A DNA stretch of 64,000 nucleotides from positions 107,663-171,662 of the forward strand of contig JAHRYW010000005.1 of NCBI GenBank assembly GCA_020621865.1, written 5' to 3'. The notes under the pieces are model-generated. The model was not told the origin of the DNA. It saw only the letters and a program-made list of their open reading frames with translations, and did not search any database. The stretch comes from Betaproteobacteria bacterium (GTDB lineage: Bacteria; Pseudomonadota; Gammaproteobacteria; Burkholderiales; Rhodocyclaceae). Each line of letters begins with the position of its first letter. Positions within the stretch are counted from its first letter, which is position 1. Made by a program: the position numbers and the translations under genes. Below, piece by piece: positions 1-8,810 of this stretch.

Positions 1-929
1 TCGCTGGTGGCGATCTTGTTGATCGCGCTGACGGACTCGGAGAGGGCCGGAAAATCGCTCTTGTGGCGCATTCGCCGCAACAGGAATTCGAGCGTCGCCT
101 GCCGGCCGCTGCCGGTCACTGGCGCTTCTTCAGGTTCCAGGTAATTTTCCAGTGCTTCGGCAAACTGCGCCGCGCTCTGGTAACGCAGCGCCGGATCGCG
201 GGCCACGGCTTTTTTCAAAATCGCCTCTAAATTGCCATCGACCGTAGCATTCTCGGGCAGCACCAGATCTTCGTTGGCGACACGCTGCATGATGACCCGG
301 ATGTCGTTGCCGATGAAGGCGCGCTGGCCGGTCAACATCTCGAACAGGATGACACCGGCCGAAAAGACGTCGGATCGCTCACCGGCCTCGCGGCGCAGCA
401 CATACTCCGGCGCCATGTAGGCCGGCGTGCCATTGATTCGCTCCATGCCGTCCGGCGTACCGTCGACCCGCGCCGCAATGCCGAAATCCATCACCCGCGG
501 CGTGCCGTTGTCGTCGAGCAGGATGTTCGACGGCTTCAGGTCGCGGTGGATGATGCCCTGCCCATGCGCATGGGCGACCGCATCAAGAATCGGGCGCAGG
601 ATGCCGATCGCCTTGACCGGCGATAAGGCTCCGCTTTGGCGGAGAAAATCCGCCAGATTCTTGCCCGGCACGCATTCGAAAACCAGGTACAGATCGCCGC
701 CCTGCTCGCCCGCCTCGAAGATCGGCACGATGTTCGGATGGCGCATCTTGCCGACTGTCCGCGCCTCGCTGAGCAGGGTGCGATTCTGCGCCGGATCGGG
801 ATGGGCGAAGTGCATCGTCTTGATGGCGACTTCGCGCTGCAATTGCGGATCAAAACCGAGATAAACGACGCTTTGCGCGCCACGCCCCAACTCCCCCCGG
901 AGTTCAAAACGACCGATGTAACGCGCCAT
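1..929 (-). CDS. Ser/Thr protein kinase, 3' end outside window
   Basis: Hanks-type kinase read from the minus strand; it is missing from the ORF track because it is open at the left edge. About 309 residues are visible. They show a glycine loop (GRGAQSVV, near residue 15), the VAIK lysine (K37), the catalytic loop HRDLKPSN near residue 128, and DFG near 148, so the kinase domain looks complete and active. After the domain comes a stretch reading SDFPALSESVSAINKI. In betaproteobacterial kinases this often leads into an HDOD domain, but that part is outside the window, so the fusion is inference. The ATG overlaps the TAA of the DUF3293 gene by one base, which suggests translational coupling with the rmuC operon. 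One copy of the dispersed repeat lies in frame inside the kinase domain and encodes ENATVDGN. Confidence 0.9.
   Translation of the reverse strand, partial: MARYIGRFELRGELGRGAQSVVYLGFDPQLQREVAIKTMHFAHPDPAQNRTLLSEARTVGKMRHPNIVPIFEAGEQGGDLYLVFECVPGKNLADFLRQSGALSPVKAIGILRPILDAVAHAHGQGIIHRDLKPSNILLDDNGTPRVMDFGIAARVDGTPDGMERINGTPAYMAPEYVLRREAGERSDVFSAGVILFEMLTGQRAFIGNDIRVIMQRVANEDLVLPENATVDGNLEAILKKAVARDPALRYQSAAQFAEALENYLEPEEAPVTGSGRQATLEFLLRRMRHKSDFPALSESVSAINKIATS
229..251 (+). repeat. Dispersed GACCGTAGCATT repeat, copy 1
   Basis: Perfect 12-base core at 240-251, preceded by AAATTGCCATC. It is inside the kinase gene; in the kinase reading direction AAT GCT ACG GTC gives Asn-Ala-Thr-Val. A further GGCTTTTTT lies upstream at 207-215, like the T-rich arm of longer copies. 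Confidence 0.75.
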
Positions 930-1357
930 TATTCCGTTTCTTCAACCCAGACCAGATGCGGCACGCCATCCGGGCCTCCGCAGACGACGGCATTTTGCCC
1001 GTAATCGAGGGCCAATGCACAGGCGTCTTCCAGCACCAGATCGGGGACGAAGCAGCTTTCCTCGATCGGCCAGTCACCGGCATCCGGCACATTCTGGCCG
1101 GCATAGGGTTCGTAGTTGCCTTCGATCAGGTCGCATTCCAGCTGCGCCTGACGCTCGGCGTTGATCACCTCGGCGGTTGGCTGCGAGCCGGGATTGTGCG
1201 CAGTGATGATCGCAAAGGCATCGCTGCCGGCCGTTTCCAGCCAGCAGCGCAGCATCTCGCAGGGTTCATCCAGCCGCAGGTCGCAAATGCCGCCGGGCAG
1301 AAACACCCGGTAGGTCGTCGCCCGGTAGGCGACCTCCAGCTCACTCGTCTTCGCCAT
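929..1357 (-). CDS. DUF3293 family protein
   Basis: A 142-residue cytoplasmic protein. The sequence matches the DUF3293 pattern as I know it: a short N-terminal strand region, then AIITAHNPGSQPT, a central Glu-rich section and a C-terminal VCGGPDGVPHLVW. No catalytic residues are assigned in this family and I infer no function. It starts 17 bases inside the end of rmuC and its stop overlaps the kinase start, so rmuC, this gene and the kinase probably form one transcript. Confidence 0.8.
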   Translation of the reverse strand: MAKTSELEVAYRATTYRVFLPGGICDLRLDEPCEMLRCWLETAGSDAFAIITAHNPGSQPTAEVINAERQAQLECDLIEGNYEPYAGQNVPDAGDWPIEESCFVPDLVLEDACALALDYGQNAVVCGGPDGVPHLVWVEETE

Positions 1358-2675
1358 CGAAATCCGCCACCCCGATCAATTGTTCCGCATCGGCCGCCGG
1401 CAACGCCTCGACCTCCTTCAGCTTGCGCGACAACTGCCGCGTCCGCGTTTCCGCCTTGGCAATGCTGTTGCTCGCTTCGTCCAGCTTCTTTCGGGTATGC
1501 GCCAGCGCCTCGCCGAACTTGCCGAACTCGGTCTTGACGGCGCCGAGCACGGCCCAAACCTCGGCCGAACGCTGCTCGATGGCCAGCGTCCTAAAGCCCA
1601 TCTGCAGGCTGTTGAGCAGTGCCGCCAACGTCGTCGGCCCAGCCAGGCTGACCCGGTAGTCGCGCTGCAAGGTTTCGGCCAGTCCTGGCCGGCGCAGCGC
1701 CTCGGCATAGAGGCCTTCGAGCGGCAGGTAGAGCATCGCAAAGTCAGTCGTGTGCGGCGGCGAGACGTACTTCTCGTGGATGCTCTTCGCCTCGTTTTTC
1801 AGGCGCGTTTCGATGGCCCGCGAGGCCTCCTCGACGGCTGCAGGATCGGCCCGCTCCTGGGCGTCGAGCAGGCGCTGGTAATCCTCGATCGGATACTTGG
1901 CGTCGATCGGCAGCCACACCACGGCGCCGTCGTCCTTGCCCGGCAGGCGGATGGCGAAATCGACCCGCTCGTTGCTGCCCGGACGGGTCGCTACATTGGC
2001 GGCGAACTGGTCGGCGGTCAGCAACTGCTCAAGCAGCGCCGACAACTGCACCTCGCCCCAGGTGCCGCGCGTTTTCACATTGGTCAGCACGCGCTTCAGG
2101 TCGCCGACGCCGGCAGCCAACGTCTGCATCTCGCCCAGCCCGCGATGGACCTGCTCCAGCCGGTCGCTGACCAGCTTGAACGACTCGCCCAGGCGTTGCT
2201 CCAGCGTCGCGTGGAGTTTCTCGTCGACGGTGCGGCGCATCTCTTCCAACTTGTTGGCGTTATCGGCCTGGATCGCCGTCAGGCGCCCCTCGACGGTCAG
2301 CTTCAGACGTTCGAAACGCTCGTCGAGGCCAAGCGAGAAGCGGTTCAGCTCGCGGGCGAAGGCTTCCAGCCGCTCCGCCTGCAGGGTGCCGAACTGACCG
2401 ACCTGCGTCGTCACCGCCTGGCTCAGCAGATTGGCCGACTGCGCCCGCTCCTCACGGTCGCGGAAGGCCTCCTCGGCATCCTCGCGCCGGCCGCGCGCCA
2501 GCTCCTCGCGCAGTTCACGTTCGAGGCGCATCAAGCCTTTTTCTTGCGTCTCCTGCAAGGCCCGGAAGCGCGCTTCGTCGTCCTGTCGCCGATTGCCGCG
2601 CATCAACAAAGCCACCTGCAGCAGGATGACCACCACCATGCCGGCCACCAGGGCCAGCCCCATCGCTTCACTCAT
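1341..2675 (-). CDS. rmuC: DNA recombination protein RmuC
   Basis: A 444-residue member of the RmuC family, proteins linked to limiting inversions at short repeats. It has one N-terminal membrane segment (about residues 5-25), a long coiled coil rich in Arg, Glu and Leu (about 30-210), and then the nuclease-like RmuC core with KRVLTNVKTRGTWGEVQL, LPIDAKYPIEDYQRL and the conserved YLPLEGLYAEALRRPG. Length is typical. Start ATG at 2675 lies eight bases from the end of the upstream DUF748 gene, so the two are probably co-transcribed. Function in this organism is inferred from family membership. Confidence 0.95.
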   Translation of the reverse strand: MSEAMGLALVAGMVVVILLQVALLMRGNRRQDDEARFRALQETQEKGLMRLERELREELARGRREDAEEAFRDREERAQSANLLSQAVTTQVGQFGTLQAERLEAFARELNRFSLGLDERFERLKLTVEGRLTAIQADNANKLEEMRRTVDEKLHATLEQRLGESFKLVSDRLEQVHRGLGEMQTLAAGVGDLKRVLTNVKTRGTWGEVQLSALLEQLLTADQFAANVATRPGSNERVDFAIRLPGKDDGAVVWLPIDAKYPIEDYQRLLDAQERADPAAVEEASRAIETRLKNEAKSIHEKYVSPPHTTDFAMLYLPLEGLYAEALRRPGLAETLQRDYRVSLAGPTTLAALLNSLQMGFRTLAIEQRSAEVWAVLGAVKTEFGKFGEALAHTRKKLDEASNSIAKAETRTRQLSRKLKEVEALPAADAEQLIGVADFDGEDE

Positions 2676-2682
2676 TGTCAGC

Positions 2683-5600
2683 TCACTTCAGGGAGAAATC
2701 GGCGCGGCTGGCCTTCGCCCCGCCATTCTTGTCCTTATCGTCCGCCTCGACCTTCGGCGGCAGCAGGAAAATCCGTTCCGGCGGCACCTTGCCCTGCTCG
2801 ACCAGCCAGGCCTGGACCGTCTCGGCCCGCCGCGTCGCCAGCGCCCTCAGATCGTCGTCGCTGGCCGGGAAATTGGTCAGCATCAGCTTTTCCATTTCCT
2901 CAACCGGCAGTTCCTTCTGCAGGCCGATCATGTTGCGCGGCTTGGGGAACTTCGCTTCCTTGTAGGCCCGGGTCAAATAGACCTTGGTCTCCTCGGGTGC
3001 AATGACGATGTCGTCGAGCGATTTGCCTTCGCCGGACTTCTTCAGGTCTTTCAGTTTTTCGGCTTTCATCGCCCGTGCGATGGTGGCGCGCTTGATGCCT
3101 TCCTTGTCGGCTTCCGGATCGGCCCGGCCGGTGATTTCCAGCTTCAGCGAATTGCGCTCGTTGAGCGCCTTGGCCAGGGCTTCCAGCTTCTTGCCGGCCG
3201 CCTCGTTGATCGCCGCATAGCCGGCGACGAACTCGACGTTGGACAACTCGTCGCCACCGCCGAACAGGGAGCCGAGCAGCGCGAACGGCGAGGTCACCGC
3301 CTTGACGAAGAGATTGACGATAACCTTGATGACCAGGCCGCCAATCGAGAATTGCGGGTCGTCGAGGGAACCGGAAATCGGCAGGTTCAGGTCGATCTCG
3401 CCGCGGTTGTTCTTGAGCAGCGAAATGGCCAGGTTGACCGGGAGCTTGGTCGCATCCGGACTTTCGATCTTCTCGCCGAAAGTGAACTGGTCGATGAACA
3501 GGCGGTTTTCGGCCGCCAACTGGTTGTTCTCCAGTTTGTAGGCAACGTTCAGCGACAGTTTGCCCTTCTCGATCGCGTAGCCGGCGTATTTGCCGGAATA
3601 CGGGGAGAAACCGACCATATCCACGCCGGTGATGTCGGCCTTGAGGTCGAGGTAGGACTTGGCGGCCAGCGGATTCAGCTTGGCCAGGATCTGGACCGGT
3701 GCCGAGTTGGCATACTTGCCGCGAATCTCCAGGTCGGCCACGGTGTCGGCCGCCGATGACAGGCCAGTGACCCGCCCGCCCAGCTTGGTCAGGTTGACCG
3801 TGTAGTTGGGCTTGACGAAAAAGTCCGAGAAATTGACCGAGCCGTTCTGCAGCGTGATCTTGGCTATCTTGATCGGCACTGGCGGTTTGGCCGCCACGCT
3901 CTCCTTGCCGGCTTGCTTGCCGACTTCCTTGACTGCCGGCTTGGCATCGGCCAGCTTGGTCTCACCCGCCTTGACCTCCGGCTTGCTCGCATCCTTGACC
4001 GGCGCCGCTTCGCCGGCCGGCTTCTTGACGATGTCCGCGACGTTAAGCCGGCCTTCCTTGTTGAGGATCAGGCGCGAGTAGAAATCGGTCAGGGCGATTT
4101 CGCCGATATTGATCGCCATCGGCTCCAGGCGGAAATCAATACCGCCGAAATACAGCGATTTCCATTTCAGGAAATCCGCACTGTTCTGCTTGTCGACGGC
4201 AACCAGATCGCCCAGCGTAAAGGAGCCCTTGTAAGCAGCTTTCAGGCCGGCGGAATCGAGCTTGGCCGCGAGTTCGCCTTTGTTGGAGGCGAGGCCGCGG
4301 GTCAGCGAAACATTGAGGAACTGGCCGAAATACGGCTCGACCGGGACCAGCGGAATGCCCACCGTCTCAAGCTTGAGCGCCACGTCGAGCGGAAAGAGCT
4401 GCAAGCTGCCGTCGACCGTCAGGCTACCCTTCTTGTTGATCTGGCTCTTCAGCGCAATCGTGCCCTTCTTGTTCGGCTCGTTGGTCAGGCCCTGGGCGAC
4501 CAGGTTGAAGCCTTCAATCTCCTGCACCGCGGCCGGCTGTGTCGCCTGGTCGTCGAAGCGTAAGCCGAGATCATCGATACTCAGCTTGCCGACCTTGCCG
4601 ATCCACGCCTGTTTGCTCTCGGCCTTGGCTGGCGCCTTGGCCTTGCCATCGTTGCGGACCGTGGTGGCGCGGGCGGTTTTCAGCGCCGGCGGGCTGACCC
4701 ATTCGATCTTGCCGTCCTTGCTACGCTGCATGCGGGCACGGGTGCCGCGGTTGATCACCTCGGCGATATCGACGCGATGCGCCGCCAGGTCGACGCTGAT
4801 TCCCTTGAAAGCCATGTTTTCGACACGCAAGCGTTCGCCGAAATCAACCTGGTAACTGACCTCGCTGATCGCGAGCGGCTCGGCCATTTTGCTGTCGACC
4901 TTGCCGACACTGACCTGCAGCTTGCGCACCTGGCCTTCGACCGGCGTCGGAGTGGATTCGTCCTGCCAGCGGATCAGGCCATTGGTCAGCGCCACCCCAC
5001 CCAAGGACCACGCGAAGGGCTTGGCTGCTTCCGCTTGCGGGGCCGGTGCATCGGCCGCCGGCGCCTTGGCCAGTTTATCCAGCAAGCGCAGGACATTGAA
5101 CTCGCCCTGGCGATTGACGGCCAGCGAAACCTCCAGGCCATCGAGCGCAATCTGCTTGATTGCGACCAGACGGTTGATCGGATCGGCATTCTCCACCTCG
5201 ATATCGAGCCGCTTCCAGCCGGCCAGCGCCCGGCCGTCGCTTTCGGTCACGGCCAGACCGGAGAGGTGCAAGGCGCCGACTACGGACACCGAATAGACCT
5301 GATCGGAAACCTCCCTGAACATCGCCTTCAGTTCGCTGTCGAGCAGGCCGGCAGTCAGGCGGAAGGGCAGCGAATCGGGCAGATAGGGCTGCAAGCCGGC
5401 CAGGTCAAAGCGATCCAGGTCGAGGTTCAGTTGGCTTTCGCGGGACTCCGAGAACGGTTTGCTGTCCCCGGTCAGGGCCAGCGGCGAGCCGTTGATCACG
5501 GCCGAAAACGAAGGCTTGACGACAATCTCCGCCTGATAGGGCAGGCTGGAAACGAAAGGCAGCGCCAGGTTGATATCGCTGACGGTATGCTGCTTGCCCT

Positions 5601-6135
5601 TGGGCTGGTCATCAAAGACGATCTTGCCGTTGATCAACTGGATGTTGTTGATCGAAAAACGGGGCGTTCCCTTTTCCGGCTCGTCTTTCGGCTTCATCCA
5701 CTCGTCGAGCAGGTCGGAAATGTCGTAGCGTCCCTCGGCAACGCGGCTGACGGCAAGCCGCGGCCCCTGCAGCCGGATCTCGTCGACGACGACCGCCAGT
5801 TTGAAAATCGAGGCCGAGGAGACATTGACGAAAAGCTCATCGAAGCCGACGACCTCTTTGCCCTCTTCGGTCTTGACCGAGAAGCCGTTGACCCGGGCAG
5901 ACAAACCGTAGGGGTTGATGTCGATGCCATCGATGCTGACCTGGCGATGCAACTCAGTCGAGAGTTGCTTCAGCAAAATGGATTTGAGCAGGGGCGGCGC
6001 GGCAAAAAAACCAAAAAGACCGAAAACCAGCAGAAAACCACCCAGCCATTTACCGATTTTGACGCTGCGAGGGGATTTCAGCGCCGCAGAAAGGCGTGAC
6101 ATTGTTACGGAATTGCTTGCAGTCTGCTCTGCCAT
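2683..6135 (-). CDS. Large DUF748/AsmA-like protein
   Basis: A very long envelope protein (1150 residues from the ATG chosen). One N-terminal membrane helix (around FLLVFGLFGFFAAP) is followed by repeated beta-rich AsmA-like segments of the DUF748 type, an Ala/Lys linker (AEAAPVKDASKPEVKAG region), and a C-terminal part resembling an OmpA-like region (AAINEAAGKKLEALAKAL, ITGRADPEADKEG). AsmA-like proteins are thought to bridge the inner and outer membrane for lipid transport; that role here is inference. The ORF track starts at a GTG (6177), but the ATG at 6135 (MAEQTAS) has a G-rich sequence upstream and is preferred. It overlaps no neighbour and precedes rmuC by eight bases. Confidence 0.85.
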   Translation of the reverse strand: MAEQTASNSVTMSRLSAALKSPRSVKIGKWLGGFLLVFGLFGFFAAPPLLKSILLKQLSTELHRQVSIDGIDINPYGLSARVNGFSVKTEEGKEVVGFDELFVNVSSASIFKLAVVVDEIRLQGPRLAVSRVAEGRYDISDLLDEWMKPKDEPEKGTPRFSINNIQLINGKIVFDDQPKGKQHTVSDINLALPFVSSLPYQAEIVVKPSFSAVINGSPLALTGDSKPFSESRESQLNLDLDRFDLAGLQPYLPDSLPFRLTAGLLDSELKAMFREVSDQVYSVSVVGALHLSGLAVTESDGRALAGWKRLDIEVENADPINRLVAIKQIALDGLEVSLAVNRQGEFNVLRLLDKLAKAPAADAPAPQAEAAKPFAWSLGGVALTNGLIRWQDESTPTPVEGQVRKLQVSVGKVDSKMAEPLAISEVSYQVDFGERLRVENMAFKGISVDLAAHRVDIAEVINRGTRARMQRSKDGKIEWVSPPALKTARATTVRNDGKAKAPAKAESKQAWIGKVGKLSIDDLGLRFDDQATQPAAVQEIEGFNLVAQGLTNEPNKKGTIALKSQINKKGSLTVDGSLQLFPLDVALKLETVGIPLVPVEPYFGQFLNVSLTRGLASNKGELAAKLDSAGLKAAYKGSFTLGDLVAVDKQNSADFLKWKSLYFGGIDFRLEPMAINIGEIALTDFYSRLILNKEGRLNVADIVKKPAGEAAPVKDASKPEVKAGETKLADAKPAVKEVGKQAGKESVAAKPPVPIKIAKITLQNGSVNFSDFFVKPNYTVNLTKLGGRVTGLSSAADTVADLEIRGKYANSAPVQILAKLNPLAAKSYLDLKADITGVDMVGFSPYSGKYAGYAIEKGKLSLNVAYKLENNQLAAENRLFIDQFTFGEKIESPDATKLPVNLAISLLKNNRGEIDLNLPISGSLDDPQFSIGGLVIKVIVNLFVKAVTSPFALLGSLFGGGDELSNVEFVAGYAAINEAAGKKLEALAKALNERNSLKLEITGRADPEADKEGIKRATIARAMKAEKLKDLKKSGEGKSLDDIVIAPEETKVYLTRAYKEAKFPKPRNMIGLQKELPVEEMEKLMLTNFPASDDDLRALATRRAETVQAWLVEQGKVPPERIFLLPPKVEADDKDKNGGAKASRADFSLK

Positions 6136-6209
6136 GATATTCTGCCCCGATTGCTTTATATCGGTTAAATTTAGCACACCGGCACCACACCAAACTCAGT
6201 AAAAATTAC

Positions 6210-6608
6210 ATGAAGTGGATCGTTGAGGACATCGCGCGAGCTCTGGAACAGCTCAAACTCTGGCAAACCTGGCTGGTTATCGGCCTGCTCGCCATGTTCG
6301 CCGGACTGGCCTATCTGGTCGGCAGCTTTGCCTTCCGGACCGATGCCGTCCTGATATTCCTGAATCGCACGGTCGGTTCCTGCCGCGAACTGAACAATGG
6401 CTCGATTATCTTCATGTTCTGCGGAATGATCTTCTTCCTGTTCACTGCCGTACTGACTCTGGGCGAACTGCAAAGCTACTTCGATTTCCAGGAACGTAAG
6501 GCCTATCACCAGTCCAGGCTAGCCCTGCGCTGGGGCATTTTCTGGGGCTGCACTGCCATTGTGATCGCCATCGCGGCGCTGATATTTTTCAATCAATACT
6601 GCCGCTAG
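6210..6608 (+). CDS. Small membrane protein, unknown
   Basis: A 132-residue protein with three clear hydrophobic segments (about residues 20-40, 65-85 and 108-128). It also has an amphipathic start and two cysteines in the region between helices 1 and 2 and the second helix (SCRELNN, FMFCGM). I do not recognise the family. It sits between the divergent DUF748 gene and the response regulator gene, 28 bases before the latter, so co-transcription with the response regulators is possible. No function is inferred. Confidence 0.65.
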   Translation: MKWIVEDIARALEQLKLWQTWLVIGLLAMFAGLAYLVGSFAFRTDAVLIFLNRTVGSCRELNNGSIIFMFCGMIFFLFTAVLTLGELQSYFDFQERKAYHQSRLALRWGIFWGCTAIVIAIAALIFFNQYCR

Positions 6609-6636
6609 ACTGCATCGATCGCCCACGCCCGCCGCC

Positions 6637-7578
6637 ATGAAAATCCTCGTCGTCGAAGACAATCGCCCCAGCCTTGACGCACTGCTCCAGTCCGTCCGGC
6701 ACTTCGGCGCAGCGGCCATCCCGGCGGAAAGCGGTGGCGCCGCGCTGGCGGCATTCGCCAGCGAGCGGCCAGACCTGGTGCTGCTCGACAGCGCCCTGCC
6801 GGACATCAGCGGCTTCGAAGTCGCGCAGAAAATTCGCGCCCAGGAAACCCCGGGCGACTGGACGCCGATCATTTTCCTGTCCTCGCCGGATGACGAGGCG
6901 GGTATCGAAAAAGGCATCGCAGCCGGGGGCGACGACTATCTGCACAAGCCGTTCAGCGAAATCGTGCTCGGTGCCAAAATTCGCGCCATGCAGCGACTCG
7001 TGCTGATGCGCGCTTCACTGCTTGCCCTGACCCGCAAACTCGATGCGACCAATCAGGAACTGCAGCGTATTTCGTTGATGGACGGCCTGACCGGTGTCGC
7101 CAACCGCCGCTATTTCGACGAAACCATTTCCGTCGAATGGCGCCGTGCTCGTCGCCACTCGAACAGCATGGCCGTGATGATGTTCGACATCGATCATTTC
7201 AAGCTTTACAACGACACCTACGGGCACTTGGCCGGTGACGAATGCCTGCGCCGGATCGCCGCGACTATCCGCCAGAACACCGCACGCCCCTCCGACCTGG
7301 TCGCCCGCTACGACGGCAAGGAATTTGCCGTGATCCTGCCTGAAACGACCATCGGCGGCGCGGTGCTGGTGGCCGAAAAAATTCGCCAGGCTATCCACGA
7401 CCTGAACATTCCGCAGGCGCCAGGTTCCAGCGACCGCATCACGCTCAGCATCGGTGTCGCCTCGGCCGCGCCGGGTTTCGACAATCCGCCGGACGACCTG
7501 ATCCACGCCGCCGACCAGGCACTACGCCGGGCCAAGGCCGAAGGGCGGGATCGCATCTGCCGCGCCGACGCTGCCTGA
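6637..7578 (+). CDS. Response regulator with degenerate GGDEF domain
   Basis: A 313-residue PleD-type protein. The receiver domain (1-120) has the acidic pocket VVEDN and the likely phospho-acceptor in LVLLDSALPD (near residue 51), plus the HKPF lysine. A coiled linker precedes a GGDEF domain (about 150-310) with DIDHFKLYNDTYGH intact. The signature is DGKEF instead of GG(D/E)EF: the first Gly is Asp and the metal-binding acidic residue is Lys. The c-di-GMP synthase may therefore be inactive and serve as a binding or protein-interaction domain. It is followed 12 bases later by a single-domain response regulator, probably in one operon. Confidence 0.9.
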   Translation: MKILVVEDNRPSLDALLQSVRHFGAAAIPAESGGAALAAFASERPDLVLLDSALPDISGFEVAQKIRAQETPGDWTPIIFLSSPDDEAGIEKGIAAGGDDYLHKPFSEIVLGAKIRAMQRLVLMRASLLALTRKLDATNQELQRISLMDGLTGVANRRYFDETISVEWRRARRHSNSMAVMMFDIDHFKLYNDTYGHLAGDECLRRIAATIRQNTARPSDLVARYDGKEFAVILPETTIGGAVLVAEKIRQAIHDLNIPQAPGSSDRITLSIGVASAAPGFDNPPDDLIHAADQALRRAKAEGRDRICRADAA

Positions 7579-7590
7579 ATTAGATAGAAC

Positions 7591-7992
7591 ATGAGCAAAA
7601 AACGCCTTTCCGTCATCATTGCCGACGACAACGACATGATGCGCAGCATCCTGCGCGGCATGCTGCGCGGCGAGGAATACGACGTCATCGGCGAAGCCCG
7701 TAACGGCCTGTCCGCCGTCGAAATGATCGAACGGCTGAGGCCCGATATCGTCTGCATGGACGTCGTGATGCCGGAGAAAAACGGTGTCGAGGCGCTGTCC
7801 GAAATCAAGGCCAAGCTTCCTGAAACCGAGGTCATCATGGTGACCAGCAACTCCGACCCGGAAACCGTTCAGGAATCGATCCAGAACGGGGCCAGTGGCT
7901 TCATCATCAAGCCTTTTAACGCTGCCCGCGTGCTCGATACGCTGGAAAAGATCGGCAACCGGATACGCCAGCGCAAGCCTTCAGCCGGCTAA
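7591..7992 (+). CDS. CheY-like response regulator
   Basis: A 133-residue stand-alone receiver domain. It shows the acidic pair IIADDND, the phospho-acceptor Asp in VCMDVVMPEKNG, the conserved Thr/Ser (MVTSNS) and the switch lysine (IIKPFNAARVL). There is no output domain, so it probably works by protein contact, as in chemotaxis or phosphorelays. The cognate kinase is not evident nearby. It lies downstream of the GGDEF-type regulator and converges with gloB. Confidence 0.9.
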   Translation: MSKKRLSVIIADDNDMMRSILRGMLRGEEYDVIGEARNGLSAVEMIERLRPDIVCMDVVMPEKNGVEALSEIKAKLPETEVIMVTSNSDPETVQESIQNGASGFIIKPFNAARVLDTLEKIGNRIRQRKPSAG

Positions 7993-8023
7993 AAAGCGCA
8001 GCCGGGCTTGCCGCAAGGCCGGC

Positions 8024-8782
8024 CTAAAAGTTGTTCCGCCATTCGCGGATAAATTTGAAAATTGCCGTTTTTTTGCCGCTTACCGTAGCATTTTGCTGTC
8101 TTGCTGCAGCGATCACGTCCGCTTCCGTGCACCGCAAGAAGGGGTTGGTTGCCTTCTCCTCGCCCAGGGTCGACGGCACGCTCGGCCGGCCGGCGGCACG
8201 CAGCGCGGCGACCCGGGCAATCCGCTCGCGCAATGCCAGGTTGTCCGGTTCGACGGCGAGCGCGAAGCGCAGGTTCATCTCGGTATATTCGTGGGCACAG
8301 TAGATCAGCGTGTCGTCGGGTAAGGCAGCAATGCAGTCGAGCGACGCCGACATCTGTTCCGGCGTGCCTTCGAACAGCCGGCCGCAACCGGCGCCGAACA
8401 GTGTATCGCCGCAGAACAAGCGGCCTGTTGCATAGTAGGCAAGATGCCCGAGCGTATGACCGGGGACCGCCAGAACATCGACCGGCGTACCAAGAATCTC
8501 CAGGCGCTCGCCACCGCTCAGGGGGTGGGTGCAGCCTGTGATAGACTCGTTGCCCGGTGCGTAGACCGCCACCGGCCAGCACGCTTTCAGCTCGGCAACC
8601 CCGCCCTGATGATCGGCGTGGTGATGGGTGATCAGGATGCCTTCGAGCGTCAGCCCCTCGGCCTGCAGGCGCGCCTGGACGGGCGCGGCATCGCCGGGGT
8701 CGACGACAACGGCGCGCTGGCCCCGGGTCAGCAGCCAGATGTAATTGTCCTTGAATGCGGGAATGAACGACACGTCAAACAT
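8024..8782 (-). CDS. gloB: Hydroxyacylglutathione hydrolase (glyoxalase II)
   Basis: Metallo-beta-lactamase fold enzyme that hydrolyses S-lactoylglutathione to lactate and glutathione in methylglyoxal detoxification. The dinuclear metal motif THHHADH is present near residue 55, with GHTLGH, GDTLFGAGCGR and CAHEYTEMNLRFA further on, and the glutathione-binding C-terminal region. The ATG at 8782 (MFDVSFIPAF) matches the family start better than the upstream GTG at 8803. The last ~20 codons are built from a copy of the dispersed repeat (QNATVSGKK then AIFKF), so the C-terminus has been formed or replaced by it. Divergent from the methyltransferase gene, as in E. coli gloB-yafS-rnhA-dnaQ. Confidence 0.95.
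   Translation of the reverse strand: MFDVSFIPAFKDNYIWLLTRGQRAVVVDPGDAAPVQARLQAEGLTLEGILITHHHADHQGGVAELKACWPVAVYAPGNESITGCTHPLSGGERLEILGTPVDVLAVPGHTLGHLAYYATGRLFCGDTLFGAGCGRLFEGTPEQMSASLDCIAALPDDTLIYCAHEYTEMNLRFALAVEPDNLALRERIARVAALRAAGRPSVPSTLGEEKATNPFLRCTEADVIAAARQQNATVSGKKTAIFKFIREWRNNF
8054..8092 (+). repeat. Dispersed repeat, copy 2
   Basis: Long-form copy with a T7 run and core TTACCGTAGCATT (one mismatch to the consensus G). Lies wholly inside the 3' end of gloB. Confidence 0.8.
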
Positions 8783-8810
8783 GCCGGAACTATCGAGCGA
8801 CACGCCCCGG

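Noticed and set aside
1380-3005. 541-residue plus-strand ORF
   Set aside because: Shadow of rmuC and the DUF748 gene; its translation has no recognisable domain and both opposite genes are well supported.
4777-6099. 440-residue plus-strand ORF
   Set aside because: Antisense to the DUF748 gene, with the composition expected of its complement.
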